From Sphingopyxis sp. H050 (GTDB lineage Bacteria > Pseudomonadota > Alphaproteobacteria > Sphingomonadales > Sphingomonadaceae): DNA of 64,000 bases. The notes beneath the pieces were generated by a model. That model did not search any database. It was not told where the DNA came from and saw only the letters and a program-made list of their open reading frames with translations. This document shows positions 37,201 through 45,418 of the stretch, in pieces. The stretch lies in the NCBI RefSeq assembly GCF_001468265.1, contig NZ_LNRZ01000002.1, positions 248,001 to 312,000 of the forward strand, written 5' to 3'. Within the stretch, counting starts at the first letter, position 1, and each line of letters starts with the position of its first letter. Made by a program: the position numbers and the translations under genes.

Positions 37201-39337
37201 CCAGCTTGTTGTTGCCTTCGCCGAGCTCGATGCCGCGCCACAGGCTGACGGCGATCTGGCCGTCCGCGGATTTGCTGACGCCATCGAAAGCGAGCGGATC
37301 GACCGGCTTGCCGTTGATCGTCAGCGCGACCGTTTGGCCCGGGGCATGCTTGATCGCGGCGCGCACCGCCTTGGTGCGCGGATTATGATCGACGTCGGGG
37401 AACAGCCAACCGATGCCCGGCGCCTGGCCCGCCAGCCAGTCGCGGTTCGCGCCCGCCGCGTCCGGCCCGCCAAGCGGCATGGGCGCCGCGAATTTCGCCT
37501 TGTCTGGCGCGGTGCGGGGGGCAGCGGTCGTAGCGCGGAAGTCGGCGCGCTTCAGCGAACCGCCGCGGCCCTCGACGAAGCGCGAGATCGGGCTGCCTGC
37601 GCTCGCGGTCGAGCGGGCGCAGTCGATGGGCGCGCGGTCGAGCGGCATCGTCGACGGATCGATCTGGACGACGTGCAGGCCGGGGCGGACGCCCTCGAAA
37701 TGATAGCGGCCGTCCTCGTCGGTGACGGTATAGCTGCCGTCCTGCAGCATGACGCGGACGCCCGCGACGCCCCGCGTCTTGCCCGGATCGACACCGCATC
37801 CGCCGTCGGTGATGCGGCCGATGATCGTCATGCGGTCGCCGAGCTGATCGCGTTTGATCGAGATCGTCGCCTCGGCGATGTTGCTCTGGCTGCCGCGATT
37901 GTCGGCGGCCGAGGCACGATTGAGCGCGTTGCCGGGCTGCGCCGATACAACGACCTCGGCCAGATAGGTGAGCAGGACCGTGCCGGAGGGCGCGATCGAG
38001 GGCAGGGTGACGGTGAAGTCGCGTCCGTTGGGGTTCAGGGCCGCGTCGATGCGCGTGCCGTTCGCACGCACGGTATCGGCGCGCAGGCGCATGCCGAACG
38101 GCAGCGTATCGCTGACCGTCACCGCGCCGGTCGTGCGCCGCGCGTCGCCGTTTGCGACCTCGATCCGATACTGCACGACGTCGCCCGGCACCGCGACCAC
38201 GGTCGAGGTCGTCTTGCGCAGCGTCAGCGGCAGGCCCGGCTTATCGACGGGAATGTCGACGCGCACGGGTGCAGGGCTGTCGAGCGTGAAAACGCGGCCA
38301 TAGCTGGCGTCGATGATGGTGAAGGGCAGGCCGTCGTCGGGACGGCGCAGACCCGCGAGATCCGCTGCGCTCGATGCCGAGGGCGCGGTGTAGGGCGCGG
38401 GCGGCTCGACCACCAATCGGTAGGAGCCGGGCGCCACAAAGGGGAAACGATAGTCGCCGGGGGGAAAGCTGTAGACCCGCCCGCTCGCGTCGGTGACAGT
38501 CTGCCCCGTGACGACCGTCGAGGGATAGGCGGACACGCCGTCGTCGCCGAACACCTGCGCGGGCTGCCCCGTCGCAGTGTTGATCAGGGTAACGCGGCTG
38601 CCCGGTACGGCCGCACCATCGCCGCTGTCGAACACGATGCCGAAAGGATCGACGAGGAAGTCGATCGTCGCGATCGCGACCAGGCTGGCGTTCGCGCGGT
38701 CGGTCACGCGCAGCTGGATCGGCGATCCCGGGTTGACCGACAGGCGGCAATCGCCCGCCACGACCGGCGGCGGCACGCCGATCGTATTGATGAAGCCGAC
38801 GAATTCGTCGCTGTTGGTGGCGGTTTCAGTCAGAGTTATCTGCTCGCTGTCGCCGTTGGCGAGGTCGAGCGTGACGGCCAGCGCGTCCCGCGCCTGCGAA
38901 TCGACGTTGGCCGATGCGAGCGTGACGCCGACGACCAGCACCTCGCCGGCGCGGAACGAATCCGCACTCTGCAGCGAGGCCGGGCTAGTCGGCATGCCGG
39001 CATAGGGGCCGGCGAGTTGAATGAGATTGCCGCTGCTGGCGGCCGAAAGGCCCCGCGCCGCGATAACCGAGCCGCCGCACTGCGTCGGCACGAGCGGGAC
39101 GGACTTGTCGCCGCCGTCGTTCAGCAGGCGATAGGTGCGGATGACGGGCTGTTCGGGCGGACGCGGCCGGACGGTCACGTCGACGCGGTTCGACAGCGTC
39201 TGGGCCGGCTGGCCGTTGTCCGTCCATTGCGCCGCGGCGGTATTGGAAATCACTTGGGCAGCCGCCGGCGCCGCAGGCAGCGAAGCTGCCGCGAACAGCG
39301 CGGTCATGAAAGACAGATATGCCTGGCGGAGCTTCAT
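34220..39337 (-). CDS. giant DUF11/outer-membrane barrel protein of the surface cluster
   Basis: A 1705-residue exported protein. Signal peptide to about residue 28 (PAAAQ), then the VISNTAAAQW...SNRVDVTV module shared with two neighbouring genes, Ig-like regions (about 70-360), a DUF11 domain (about 370-500), an SdrD-B/carboxypeptidase-regulatory-like domain (GVAGVRVMLQDGSYTVTDEDGRYHFEGVRPG, in part, about 520-600), a long middle region, and from about 900 an alternating-strand region typical of outer-membrane barrels whose last strand is YVTFKLKF. It may display or export the smaller DUF11 proteins. Function unknown; no homologue of known role recognised. Confidence 0.75.
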   Translation of the reverse strand: MKLRQAYLSFMTALFAAASLPAAPAAAQVISNTAAAQWTDNGQPAQTLSNRVDVTVRPRPPEQPVIRTYRLLNDGGDKSVPLVPTQCGGSVIAARGLSAASSGNLIQLAGPYAGMPTSPASLQSADSFRAGEVLVVGVTLASANVDSQARDALAVTLDLANGDSEQITLTETATNSDEFVGFINTIGVPPPVVAGDCRLSVNPGSPIQLRVTDRANASLVAIATIDFLVDPFGIVFDSGDGAAVPGSRVTLINTATGQPAQVFGDDGVSAYPSTVVTGQTVTDASGRVYSFPPGDYRFPFVAPGSYRLVVEPPAPYTAPSASSAADLAGLRRPDDGLPFTIIDASYGRVFTLDSPAPVRVDIPVDKPGLPLTLRKTTSTVVAVPGDVVQYRIEVANGDARRTTGAVTVSDTLPFGMRLRADTVRANGTRIDAALNPNGRDFTVTLPSIAPSGTVLLTYLAEVVVSAQPGNALNRASAADNRGSQSNIAEATISIKRDQLGDRMTIIGRITDGGCGVDPGKTRGVAGVRVMLQDGSYTVTDEDGRYHFEGVRPGLHVVQIDPSTMPLDRAPIDCARSTASAGSPISRFVEGRGGSLKRADFRATTAAPRTAPDKAKFAAPMPLGGPDAAGANRDWLAGQAPGIGWLFPDVDHNPRTKAVRAAIKHAPGQTVALTINGKPVDPLAFDGVSKSADGQIAVSLWRGIELGEGNNKLVAQVKDENGAVVETLDRIVHYANIPMRAALIREKSVLIADGVTRPVIAVRLTDRDGRPVRSGLTGDFSVPAPYYPAVEADAQQARQLAGLERAQPVWRVDGDDGIAYIELEPTTASGTLTMDFAFRDDKVERRQTIETWLDPGDRPWTVVGFAAGTIGYNTLDDRMEPVAETLDDLNADARLALYAKGRVQGKWLMTLSYDSDKDKDDARFGGVIDPRAYYTIYADRNETRYDAASVRKLYLRLERPQFYAMFGDIETGISEPELARYQRALNGGKAEYRGRNVAATAFVADTPYRFRRDEIQGNGLTGPYQLGARDILPNSERILIETRDRLHSERIVESVSLTRHVDYDIDYLAGTIRFRSPVLSRSSNLDPQFIVAEYEVDGVGERVLNAGGRVSLSSNDEKIRVGATFIHDEDSNAKTNLGGVDARYRPNADTEVRAEYAVSDAKAKNGSATAAAGTAKAWLIEAEHHSSNADFLAYIRERETGFGAGQLNRGEDGTRKFGVDARLRATRSLSVTGSAWQEDYLDVDARRRAARALVEYDNGTTLMRAGLTHADDRLSDGSRNISNIVQLGATQRLFDKKLELDAQTEFALGGKDASIDFPTRHRIGARYAVTREVNLVGSYEIADGDTVRARTARLGFDLTPWAGGRILATANQQELGEYGPRSFAAYGLSQSLKLDEHWSVDLSLDGNRTLGGIRAGDVLNADQPVASGGFLGDNGTLSEDFTAISAGATYRTQRWTITGRAEYRDGELTNRYGLTLGGLRQLGEGEALGALFTYAKASGAGTTPTTEVITFEASWAHRPAESRVAWLNKSEFRSDKVRDAIAGQAGPVGDIPLTIDGDATSRRLLNSLSVGWTPLGDRGIGSGDGWYERAEIGLFWGTRYNFDRFGADDVKGWSNLLGADLRFNLTETIDIGASGTARIGTGGDTVAWAGGPTVTLAPMKNANITFGYNFAGFHDRDFEDARFSRSGVYVTFKLKFDQTSFAGLGL

Positions 39338-39407
39338 GCTGGTCCCGAAGAGGGCAGCGGGGGTGCGCTCTTCACGCTTGCCCTCGCTGCCCCGTTACTC
39401 CGTCAGG

Positions 39408-40478
39408 TCAGTTGACCGTCGCGCGGAACACGAGCGTGCGCGTTGCGCCCGCTGCGATCGTTGCAATGGTGCCCGACACGTTCGGCGCCACATAGCTGCC
39501 GCCCGCTGCGCCATCGGCATTGCAGGTGCCGGCGGTGACCGTGCCGTTGAGCAGGATCGTACCGGTGCTGAAGGTCAGCTGGCCGGGAACCGGGTCGTTG
39601 ATCACGACCGACGTCGCGGCAGCGCCGCCGGTATTCGCCACCTGGATGCAATATTCGACCACTGCCCCCGGGATCAGCTTCGGATTCGTCGTGATATTGA
39701 ACGGATCCGAAATGACACGGCTGGTCTTGGTGACCGCAAGCGTCGCCGTCTGGACGGTATAGTCGTCGTTATCGCTGTGCGAACCGTCGCGCGCCGCATC
39801 GCCCGCCACGCCCGCCGTATCAGCAAAGACGGTGTCCTTGCCCGCGGTGTTCGCGCCGGTTGTTTCGGTGATCGCCGCGCCCTGCGTGCCCGCCAGGCCG
39901 CCCTCGCGCGCGGTCGCGCGGAGCGTGACGCCCGAAATCTGCCCGTTCGTCGGCGCGCCGGCGCCGCCCGGTACGTCGGCGACGATGAACAAGGTGACCG
40001 ACGCGTCGGCCGCCAGTTCATCGATATAGGTCACCAGTGTGTCCGCAGCGTCCCAGCTGCCGACCGTGCCGGTGGTCGCATCGCGATAGATCCGGACGTT
40101 CGTCACGTCGAACGCGTCGGTGCCGCCGTGCGCGGGCGTGCCGCCGGTCGCGAGCTGCGAGGCGACGAGCGCGAAATCGAGCACTTCGTTCGACGTGTTG
40201 GTCAGCGAGAAGGTCGTCACGGCGTTGGTCTGGCCCGGCACGACCGTGGTCGTGGCATTGCCGGTTTCCGCAACCGTCAGGTTGATCTTGCGGTCGACCG
40301 TGAAAGTGTTCGTCGCCTGCTGCTGCGTCTGCGCGACGCCACCGACCTGATAGTCGACGGTGGCGGTATTGGTAATCGAGGTGCCCGCAGTCGTCCCGGC
40401 GGCATAGGCCGGGGTGGCAGCGGCCATTGCAACCGCTGCCAAACTGATGGCACCCAAGTAAGTCAGCTTGCTGGTCAT
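39408..40478 (-). CDS. secreted DUF11-type repeat protein (cluster member 3)
   Basis: A 356-residue exported protein. The signal peptide ends near AYAAG (about 27), directly followed by the module AGTTAGTSITNTATVDYQVG shared with its neighbours. The rest is a series of beta-sandwich repeats; the last (about 245-356, TLAVTKTSRVISDPFN...) is a DUF11 domain ending FRATVN at the C-terminus. No lipobox, sorting signal or barrel is seen. It precedes the giant barrel gene by 70 bases. Role unknown; likely a surface or periplasmic structural protein. Confidence 0.75.
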   Translation of the reverse strand: MTSKLTYLGAISLAAVAMAAATPAYAAGTTAGTSITNTATVDYQVGGVAQTQQQATNTFTVDRKINLTVAETGNATTTVVPGQTNAVTTFSLTNTSNEVLDFALVASQLATGGTPAHGGTDAFDVTNVRIYRDATTGTVGSWDAADTLVTYIDELAADASVTLFIVADVPGGAGAPTNGQISGVTLRATAREGGLAGTQGAAITETTGANTAGKDTVFADTAGVAGDAARDGSHSDNDDYTVQTATLAVTKTSRVISDPFNITTNPKLIPGAVVEYCIQVANTGGAAATSVVINDPVPGQLTFSTGTILLNGTVTAGTCNADGAAGGSYVAPNVSGTIATIAAGATRTLVFRATVN

Positions 40479-40552
40479 AGCTGAGCTCCTAGGCTTGGTT
40501 GGCTGCCTGTTTCCCCACCGCTGGCAACCGTTAAGCGGCTTTATTCAAAGGA

Positions 40553-41014
40553 CTATTTTACTACTCCCCGAAACATGAGTTTGCCCGAACCGCCGACGGG
40601 AATGGGCTTTTGAAAAGCCCAGCGAATATGCGTGACGTCGGCGGGCTGCGCGGCGCGGCGTGTGCCGTCGGCCGAGGCGATGGTCAGCGTATCGAGCGTG
40701 CCCCATTGTTTGCCGCCATCGACCGAAACGACCGGGCCGTTCCCCGCGTCGGCGAACCGGACCGCGGCGGGCATCGGGTTCGTGATCACGAACTTGTCCG
40801 CCGGCTGGGCGCCCGCGTTGCGATAAGCGAGCACGAACACCAGCTTGTCGCCGGGCACGACGACCGTCGGCTCTTCGAGCAGTATCCGCTCTTTGCCGTT
40901 GGCGTCGGTCGAGACGCGCTCGACGAAGACGCTGTTGTCGAGCGCGACCTGATCGGCCGCGACTGCGGGTGCTGGCGCAAGCGCCGCGAGCAGAAGGAGA
41001 AGGAGCTTGCGCAT
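40553..41014 (-). CDS. small secreted DUF11-like protein (cluster member 2)
   Basis: A 153-residue exported protein: signal peptide of about 20 residues (ending AVAAD), then one Ig/DUF11-like domain with VVPGDKLVFVLAYRNAGAQPADKFVITNP (in part) and the C-terminal FRGVVK. It lacks the N-terminal NTA module of the other members. Its start overlaps the stop of member 1 by one base (TGATG). It could be a single-domain subunit or cap of a surface structure. Confidence 0.72.
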   Translation of the reverse strand: MRKLLLLLLAALAPAPAVAADQVALDNSVFVERVSTDANGKERILLEEPTVVVPGDKLVFVLAYRNAGAQPADKFVITNPMPAAVRFADAGNGPVVSVDGGKQWGTLDTLTIASADGTRRAAQPADVTHIRWAFQKPIPVGGSGKLMFRGVVK

Positions 41015-42021
41015 CAGTTGATCCTCGTGCGGAAGGTGACGGTGCGGGTCTGGCCGCCGGCGACGGTGCCGAGCTGCACGCGGATGCGCGAGCCGTTGTA
41101 ATCGCCGGCATCGGCATCGGCCGCGTCGGTCAGCGGACTGCCGCCGAGCGTGATCGAACCCGTGGCATAGGCGGTATCGGCGGGAATATTGTCGGTGATG
41201 GCGAGGCCGCTGACCGATCCGGTGCCGGCGACGGTCGCGGTGATCGTATAGGTGATCGTCGCGCCCGGAACCGGCTCGCTGCCACCGAACGGATCGACAA
41301 TACTCGCCGATTTGACGAGCGAAACGGTCGCGGCCGCAACCCGATAGGCGCCATTGTCCTGCCCGTCGGCGCCGGTCGAACCGACGACGGCATCGCCGCC
41401 GCCTTCACCTTGGCCCGCAAAGCTGGTGCCGGGCGCGCCCGTGCCGGTCTTCGCGGCGGCGACGAGCGTCACGATACCGCGATTGCCGTCGGTGACGGTG
41501 CCGGGCGTCGTCGAAAGCACGAAAATGCGCGCGCTCTGGTCCGGATTAAGCACCGGATCGTTCGCGCCGGGCGTATAGAGCGTGTCGGTGCTAGCGTCGA
41601 AGACGCCGTCGCCATTGTCGATATAGAGCTGGGTGACGACGGGATCATAATCGTCGCCGCCGACGTTCGCGATCGTGCTGAGCCCGAAGGCTTCCTGGCC
41701 GTTGCCGGTGTTGGTCACCGTATAGGTCAGGACCTGTCCGGTCGCTCCCGGCGTCGTCGGGACATCCGACGGGTTGCCGGTGGCGACGGTGACGTCGAGC
41801 AGCTCGTCCACGCGCAGGTCGACGCGGTTCGAATCGATCGTTTGCGGGCCGCCGCCGGTGTCGTAGCTGGCGCTGGCCGTATTGCTGATCGTCGTCCCCG
41901 CGCGCGTGCCTGCGGCGTAGGCTTGTGATGGCGAAAGGAGCGCTATGGCGAGCGCAAGGGCGGTCGAAGAGGGAAGAAGAAGCTGATGATGCTTCGCGCC
42001 CCCCACAGGCGCTTTCATCAT
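41014..42021 (-). CDS. secreted DUF11-type repeat protein (cluster member 1)
   Basis: A 335-residue exported protein and first gene of the leftward cluster. The signal peptide ends near AYAAG (about 36); the module AGTRAGTTISNTASASYDTG follows, then SNRVDLRV as in the giant protein. Two beta-sandwich domains follow, the last a DUF11 domain (about 245-335) ending FRTRIN. EF-hand-like acidic loops (DNGDGVFDASTD, around 180) suggest calcium binding. I chose ATG 42021; sequence upstream is the promoter region shared with the divergent permease gene. Confidence 0.75.
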   Translation of the reverse strand: MMKAPVGGAKHHQLLLPSSTALALAIALLSPSQAYAAGTRAGTTISNTASASYDTGGGPQTIDSNRVDLRVDELLDVTVATGNPSDVPTTPGATGQVLTYTVTNTGNGQEAFGLSTIANVGGDDYDPVVTQLYIDNGDGVFDASTDTLYTPGANDPVLNPDQSARIFVLSTTPGTVTDGNRGIVTLVAAAKTGTGAPGTSFAGQGEGGGDAVVGSTGADGQDNGAYRVAAATVSLVKSASIVDPFGGSEPVPGATITYTITATVAGTGSVSGLAITDNIPADTAYATGSITLGGSPLTDAADADAGDYNGSRIRVQLGTVAGGQTRTVTFRTRIN

Positions 42022-42218
42022 GATGTCTGACTCCGATAGCTGGTCTGTGCGCCAGCTTTCGGAGAAAAAGGGTAATTTCCGGTTAAAATACCGGTGCAAC
42101 ACGGCATTTTGCCCCATAAGGGGACAATCGGGCCCCCCGGTTCGGCGCACCAGCGGCGGGCTGGCGCGACCGGTAAAGGTCGCGTAAGATGAAGCGGTTA
42201 ACCGGGGAGGGCGTTCGA

Positions 42219-43418
42219 GTGGCTGAAGACAGGGGACGAAAGGACGCCCGCGACGCGCGCGACGATCCCCTGCGCCGGATCGAGATCGACGATTTCCGGC
42301 GCGACCGGTTGCTCGCCGCCATGGCGCTGATTTTCGGTGCGAGTTTCTGCCTGGGGCTGCCATTCGCGCTGAAGGCCGGCGCCGAATTCTTCCTGCCGCT
42401 GACCGCCGCGATCGTCATTTCGATCGCGCTGGTGCCGCCGCTCGAATGGCTCGAGCGGCGCGGAGCGCCGTCGGCACTGGCCGCTTTCTTGGCGCTGGCA
42501 GGGTTTCTGGCGATCGTGAACGCGGCGCTCGCGATCATCGTGCTGCCCGCAACCGGTTGGTTTGCAAGGATTCCCGAATCGATTCCGCGTATCCAGAGCA
42601 ACCTCGCGCCGCTCATCGACTTCTATTCGAGCCTGCAGAAATTTGTCGACCGAACCTTGATGTCGGTGGCGTCGGGGACCGAGGCCACGGCGCAGGCGGT
42701 CGCGGCGCAGGCGCCGTCGTCGGTCGTCGACTATTTCATCTCGGCCGCGCCTGCCGCCGCGATCCAGCTTTTTTTCGCGGTGCTGGTGATCTTCTTCTTC
42801 CTCGCCGGCTGGACGCGGCTGCGCAAGGGCACGATCCGCCGTCGTGGCAGCTTCGACGGCGCGCTGCAGACCGCGCGCGTGATTCAGAATGTCGTCGATG
42901 CGACCGCCGACTATCTGGCGACGATCACGATGATCAACGCTTTCCTGGGGCTGATCGTCTCGCTTTTGCTCTGGGCGCTGGGCATGCCGTCGCCGTTCAT
43001 GTGGGGCGGAATCGTCTCCCTGTGCAATTTCGTGCCTTATCTGGGCCCGATCGTCGCCGCGGCGCTGCTCGGGCTGGGTGGGCTGATGACCTTCGACGCG
43101 GTGGGAATCGCGCTCCTGCCCGCGCTGATCTTCATCGGCGTGCATCTGGTCGAGGCGAATCTCATTACTCCCCTTGTGCTCGGCAAGCGGCTCACGGTGA
43201 ATCCGCTGCTGATTCTCGTCTCGCTGAGCTTCTGGGGATGGGTGTGGGGAACGCCCGGCGCCTTGCTTGCGGTGCCGTTGCTGCTCATTCTCCAGACCGT
43301 GCTGGCATCGACGGGAACCCCGGATTTGGCGGGTTTCCTTTTCGAGCGCGGAACGCTGACGACGACCGACGAGATGCGCGACCGATTAAATCGCGCAAAG
43401 GAAGACAGCGACGGTTGA
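42219..43418 (+). CDS. AI-2E family transporter (permease)
   Basis: A 399-residue inner-membrane protein with about seven to eight hydrophobic segments and the family's IVSLCNFVPYLGPIVAAALLG and NPLLILVSLSFWGWVWGTPGALLAVP motifs. Members export small molecules or ions; a role in AI-2 transport is proven for few. The start is taken as GTG at 42219, with GGGGAGG eight bases upstream; an ATG at 42189 would put that site inside the gene. Confidence 0.88.
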   Translation: MAEDRGRKDARDARDDPLRRIEIDDFRRDRLLAAMALIFGASFCLGLPFALKAGAEFFLPLTAAIVISIALVPPLEWLERRGAPSALAAFLALAGFLAIVNAALAIIVLPATGWFARIPESIPRIQSNLAPLIDFYSSLQKFVDRTLMSVASGTEATAQAVAAQAPSSVVDYFISAAPAAAIQLFFAVLVIFFFLAGWTRLRKGTIRRRGSFDGALQTARVIQNVVDATADYLATITMINAFLGLIVSLLLWALGMPSPFMWGGIVSLCNFVPYLGPIVAAALLGLGGLMTFDAVGIALLPALIFIGVHLVEANLITPLVLGKRLTVNPLLILVSLSFWGWVWGTPGALLAVPLLLILQTVLASTGTPDLAGFLFERGTLTTTDEMRDRLNRAKEDSDG

Positions 43419-43461
43419 CAGGCCGAAGCGCGGCGCATATTGGCGCTGCTCCCAAGCACAC

Positions 43462-43538
43462 GCGGGTGTAGCTCAGTTGGTTAGAGTGCCGGCCTGTCAC
43501 GCCGGAGGTCGCGGGTTCGAGCCCCGTCACTCGCGCCA
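43462..43538 (+). tRNA. tRNA-Asp(GTC)
   Basis: A 77-base cloverleaf with acceptor GCGGGTG/CACTCGC, anticodon loop CTGTCAC and encoded CCA. Confidence 0.97.
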
Positions 43539-43617
43539 TTTCCTGCCCTTTCGGGCGAAATGGCCACCGCAGCTTGGGACCATGCATCAATGGAATATTG
43601 CGGGTTGGCGCGGCTTC

Positions 43618-43848
43618 TCAGCCGCGCCACCGCCCAAGCTCCATCCAGCGCAGCAACGGCTTCAGCGGCAATATCCAGACGATGCCGGCGATGAGGTAGA
43701 AGACTGACTGGACGAGGATTGGCCAGCTGCCGACCCACGGCGACAGCGCGACGACGCCCGCGGCCCAGATGCCGATGAGCGCCAGGATCAGAAAGATACC
43801 CGCTGGCTTGCGCCAGCTTGGTGGCGGATCGGGCGGAAGCTGGCTCAC
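43618..43848 (-). CDS. DUF2842 small membrane protein
   Basis: A 76-residue protein with two hydrophobic helices and the family's end motif WILPLKPLLRWMELGRW. It starts at GTG 43848, overlapping the cyclo-ligase stop by four bases (GTGA). Function unknown; conserved at this place in sphingomonads to my knowledge. Confidence 0.78.
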   Translation of the reverse strand: MSQLPPDPPPSWRKPAGIFLILALIGIWAAGVVALSPWVGSWPILVQSVFYLIAGIVWILPLKPLLRWMELGRWRG

Positions 43849-44423
43849 AGTCGGTCTCCGGTCAGGATATATTCTTGTTCGGTGAGGATCGCGTCGAGCG
43901 CGATGTCGGTCGGTCCGGCAGGAACGGCATCGACTTCCTGCACCGACCAGGCAACCCCGATCCGAGGAATGTCGGGATGAAGGGCGAAATAACGGTCGTA
44001 ATGGCCGCCGCCCTGGCCGAGGCGGCCGCCGCGTCGGTCGAAACCGACGAGCGGGCAGAAGATGAGACCGGGGTTTGCGGCGTCGGCTGTATCGACAGGC
44101 TGCCGGGTGCTCCACGGACCGCTATCGAGCGCATCGCCGGGGCTCCAGAGGCGGAAATCCATCACGTCCCCTCGGTGTTGATGATGCGGCAGCGCCAGCG
44201 CCGCTTGATCGGCGAGCATCGGAAGTACGTCGGGTTCATCGCCCCAGGCAACATAGGCCGCGACGGGGGTGCTCGATTCGACGATCTCGGCGAGCGCCGC
44301 GGGCAAGGCGCGAAACGCCGTCAACTTCGCCAATGGATCGAGGTTTGCGGCGAAATGCTTGCGTCGAAATCGCAATTTCTCACGGAAAAGCTGCTTTTGC
44401 CGGGCGAGGTCGTCGGAACCCAT
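43845..44423 (-). CDS. 5-formyltetrahydrofolate cyclo-ligase
   Basis: A 192-residue enzyme converting 5-formyl-THF to methenyl-THF with ATP. It has the N-terminal KQLFREKLRFRRK helix, the VAWGDEPDVLPML region and the C-terminal substrate/ATP loop GQGGGHYDRYF. The ATG at 44423 gives normal length. It is just downstream of a 6S RNA gene, the common bacterial order zapA-ssrS-ygfA. Confidence 0.92.
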   Translation of the reverse strand: MGSDDLARQKQLFREKLRFRRKHFAANLDPLAKLTAFRALPAALAEIVESSTPVAAYVAWGDEPDVLPMLADQAALALPHHQHRGDVMDFRLWSPGDALDSGPWSTRQPVDTADAANPGLIFCPLVGFDRRGGRLGQGGGHYDRYFALHPDIPRIGVAWSVQEVDAVPAGPTDIALDAILTEQEYILTGDRL

Positions 44424-44457
44424 ATTTTTCCGGCTCCTCGGACGGCAAGTGGCGGGT

Positions 44458-44617
44458 GGCGGGACCACCGTGGGTCGTTTGCTGGAAGATCCTCTGACGC
44501 CAGTAACGTCAGGTGGGGACCATATACGTCGGACCAGGGTCCGGGCAGGGACAGCCCCCTAGGATGATGTATCGCCTCAGGGATTTTCGCAAAAGCTCGT
44601 ACCGGGCAGTGCCCGCC
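44458..44617 (-). ncRNA. ssrS: 6S RNA
   Basis: A 160-base leftward RNA placed between zapA and the cyclo-ligase gene, the usual 6S locus. Its ends pair (GGCGGG-CAC with GTG-GT-CCCGCC). The interior has the long imperfect stem on both sides of a large single-stranded bubble (GCGAAAATCCCTGAGGCG side), and the apical CCTGCCCGGACC stretch. 6S RNA binds sigma-70 RNA polymerase. Boundaries are from the closing stem only. Confidence 0.7.
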
Positions 44618-44648
44618 GCCTCCTATGTAGGGGCGCAGGCGCTCCGCC

Positions 44649-45071
44649 TCAAGGGATTTGCTCGACCTTCTCCGCCAGCGCCTCGATGCGATCGGCGATC
44701 TGGATCAGCGCGCGGTCGTGCGAGGGACGCGGTGCGGCGTTTGCCGGAGCCGCCTTCTTGAGCGCCGCAAGCTCGGCGAGCGCTTCCTTGAGCTCGTCGC
44801 GCGCCTGCGCTTCGCGGCTTTCGGCGAGCGCCACGGCGGCGCGGAGTGAATCCGACTGCGGTTCGGCCTTGTCGACCTTGCCCTTTGCGTCTTGCGCTTC
44901 GTCGGCAAGCATCAGCGCCGCGAAGAGCAACTGGCGGATTTCGGTGCCGCCGGGCATGCTGCGTACCTTTTCGTCGACGACCGCTGCGAGCTGCACCAGC
45001 TGCGGTTCCTGTCCGTCGGCGCAGTGAACATCGTAGACGCGGCCCGCGATGTTGAGTTTGACGTCAGCCAT
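44649..45071 (-). CDS. zapA: cell-division protein ZapA
   Basis: A 140-residue FtsZ-ring-stabilising protein. The N-terminal globular part (VKLNIAGRVYDVHCADGQEPQLVQLAAVVDEKV, in part) is typical, and the C-terminal part is a coiled coil (about 70-140), longer than in E. coli. Overlaps the small upstream gene by eight bases. Confidence 0.92.
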   Translation of the reverse strand: MADVKLNIAGRVYDVHCADGQEPQLVQLAAVVDEKVRSMPGGTEIRQLLFAALMLADEAQDAKGKVDKAEPQSDSLRAAVALAESREAQARDELKEALAELAALKKAAPANAAPRPSHDRALIQIADRIEALAEKVEQIP

Positions 45072-45261
45072 TCTTCGCCTCCGCGATCAGCCGGTCGAGT
45101 TCGCCGATAACGGCGGCGACTTCGGCTTTCAGCGCCGACTGGTCGTTGGCGGCGGGTGCGGGGGCGGGGTTCGCCCGTTCGGACAGGGCCTTTTCGATGC
45201 GGCTCAACGCCCGTTCGATACGGCCGATGGCCAGGCTGGATTCGTCGAGATCGAGTTCCAT
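45064..45261 (-). CDS. small coiled-coil protein upstream of zapA
   Basis: A 65-residue acidic protein with two helices (about 8-28 and 43-62) separated by an Ala/Pro linker (ANPAPAPAANDQ). No named domain recognised. The eight-base overlap with zapA and its coiled-coil nature suggest a ZapA partner, analogous to but not recognisably homologous with ZapB. Confidence 0.7.
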   Translation of the reverse strand: MELDLDESSLAIGRIERALSRIEKALSERANPAPAPAANDQSALKAEVAAVIGELDRLIAEAKNG

Positions 45262-45418
45262 GGCGAAGGGGTAGCAGCGCCGGCGGGGGCGTGCAATCGC
45301 CTCTCAGTGCCGAAATGCGTGCTAATTTGTGCCGCGGGCGGTTGACTCCTGACCCCGTCACCGCAAAGGGCTGTCCCCACCGCATCCGGCCACCTTCACA
45401 TGCTTTTCCGGGGGACTA

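Noticed and set aside
36458-39415. 985-codon plus-strand frame opposite the giant DUF11 protein
   Set aside because: Composition dominated by Arg, Asp and Ala with no domain, the usual antisense image of a GC-rich gene.
42098-42218. ATG at 42189 as start of the AI-2E permease
   Set aside because: The strong GGGGAGG site lies after it and is spaced correctly for the GTG at 42219.
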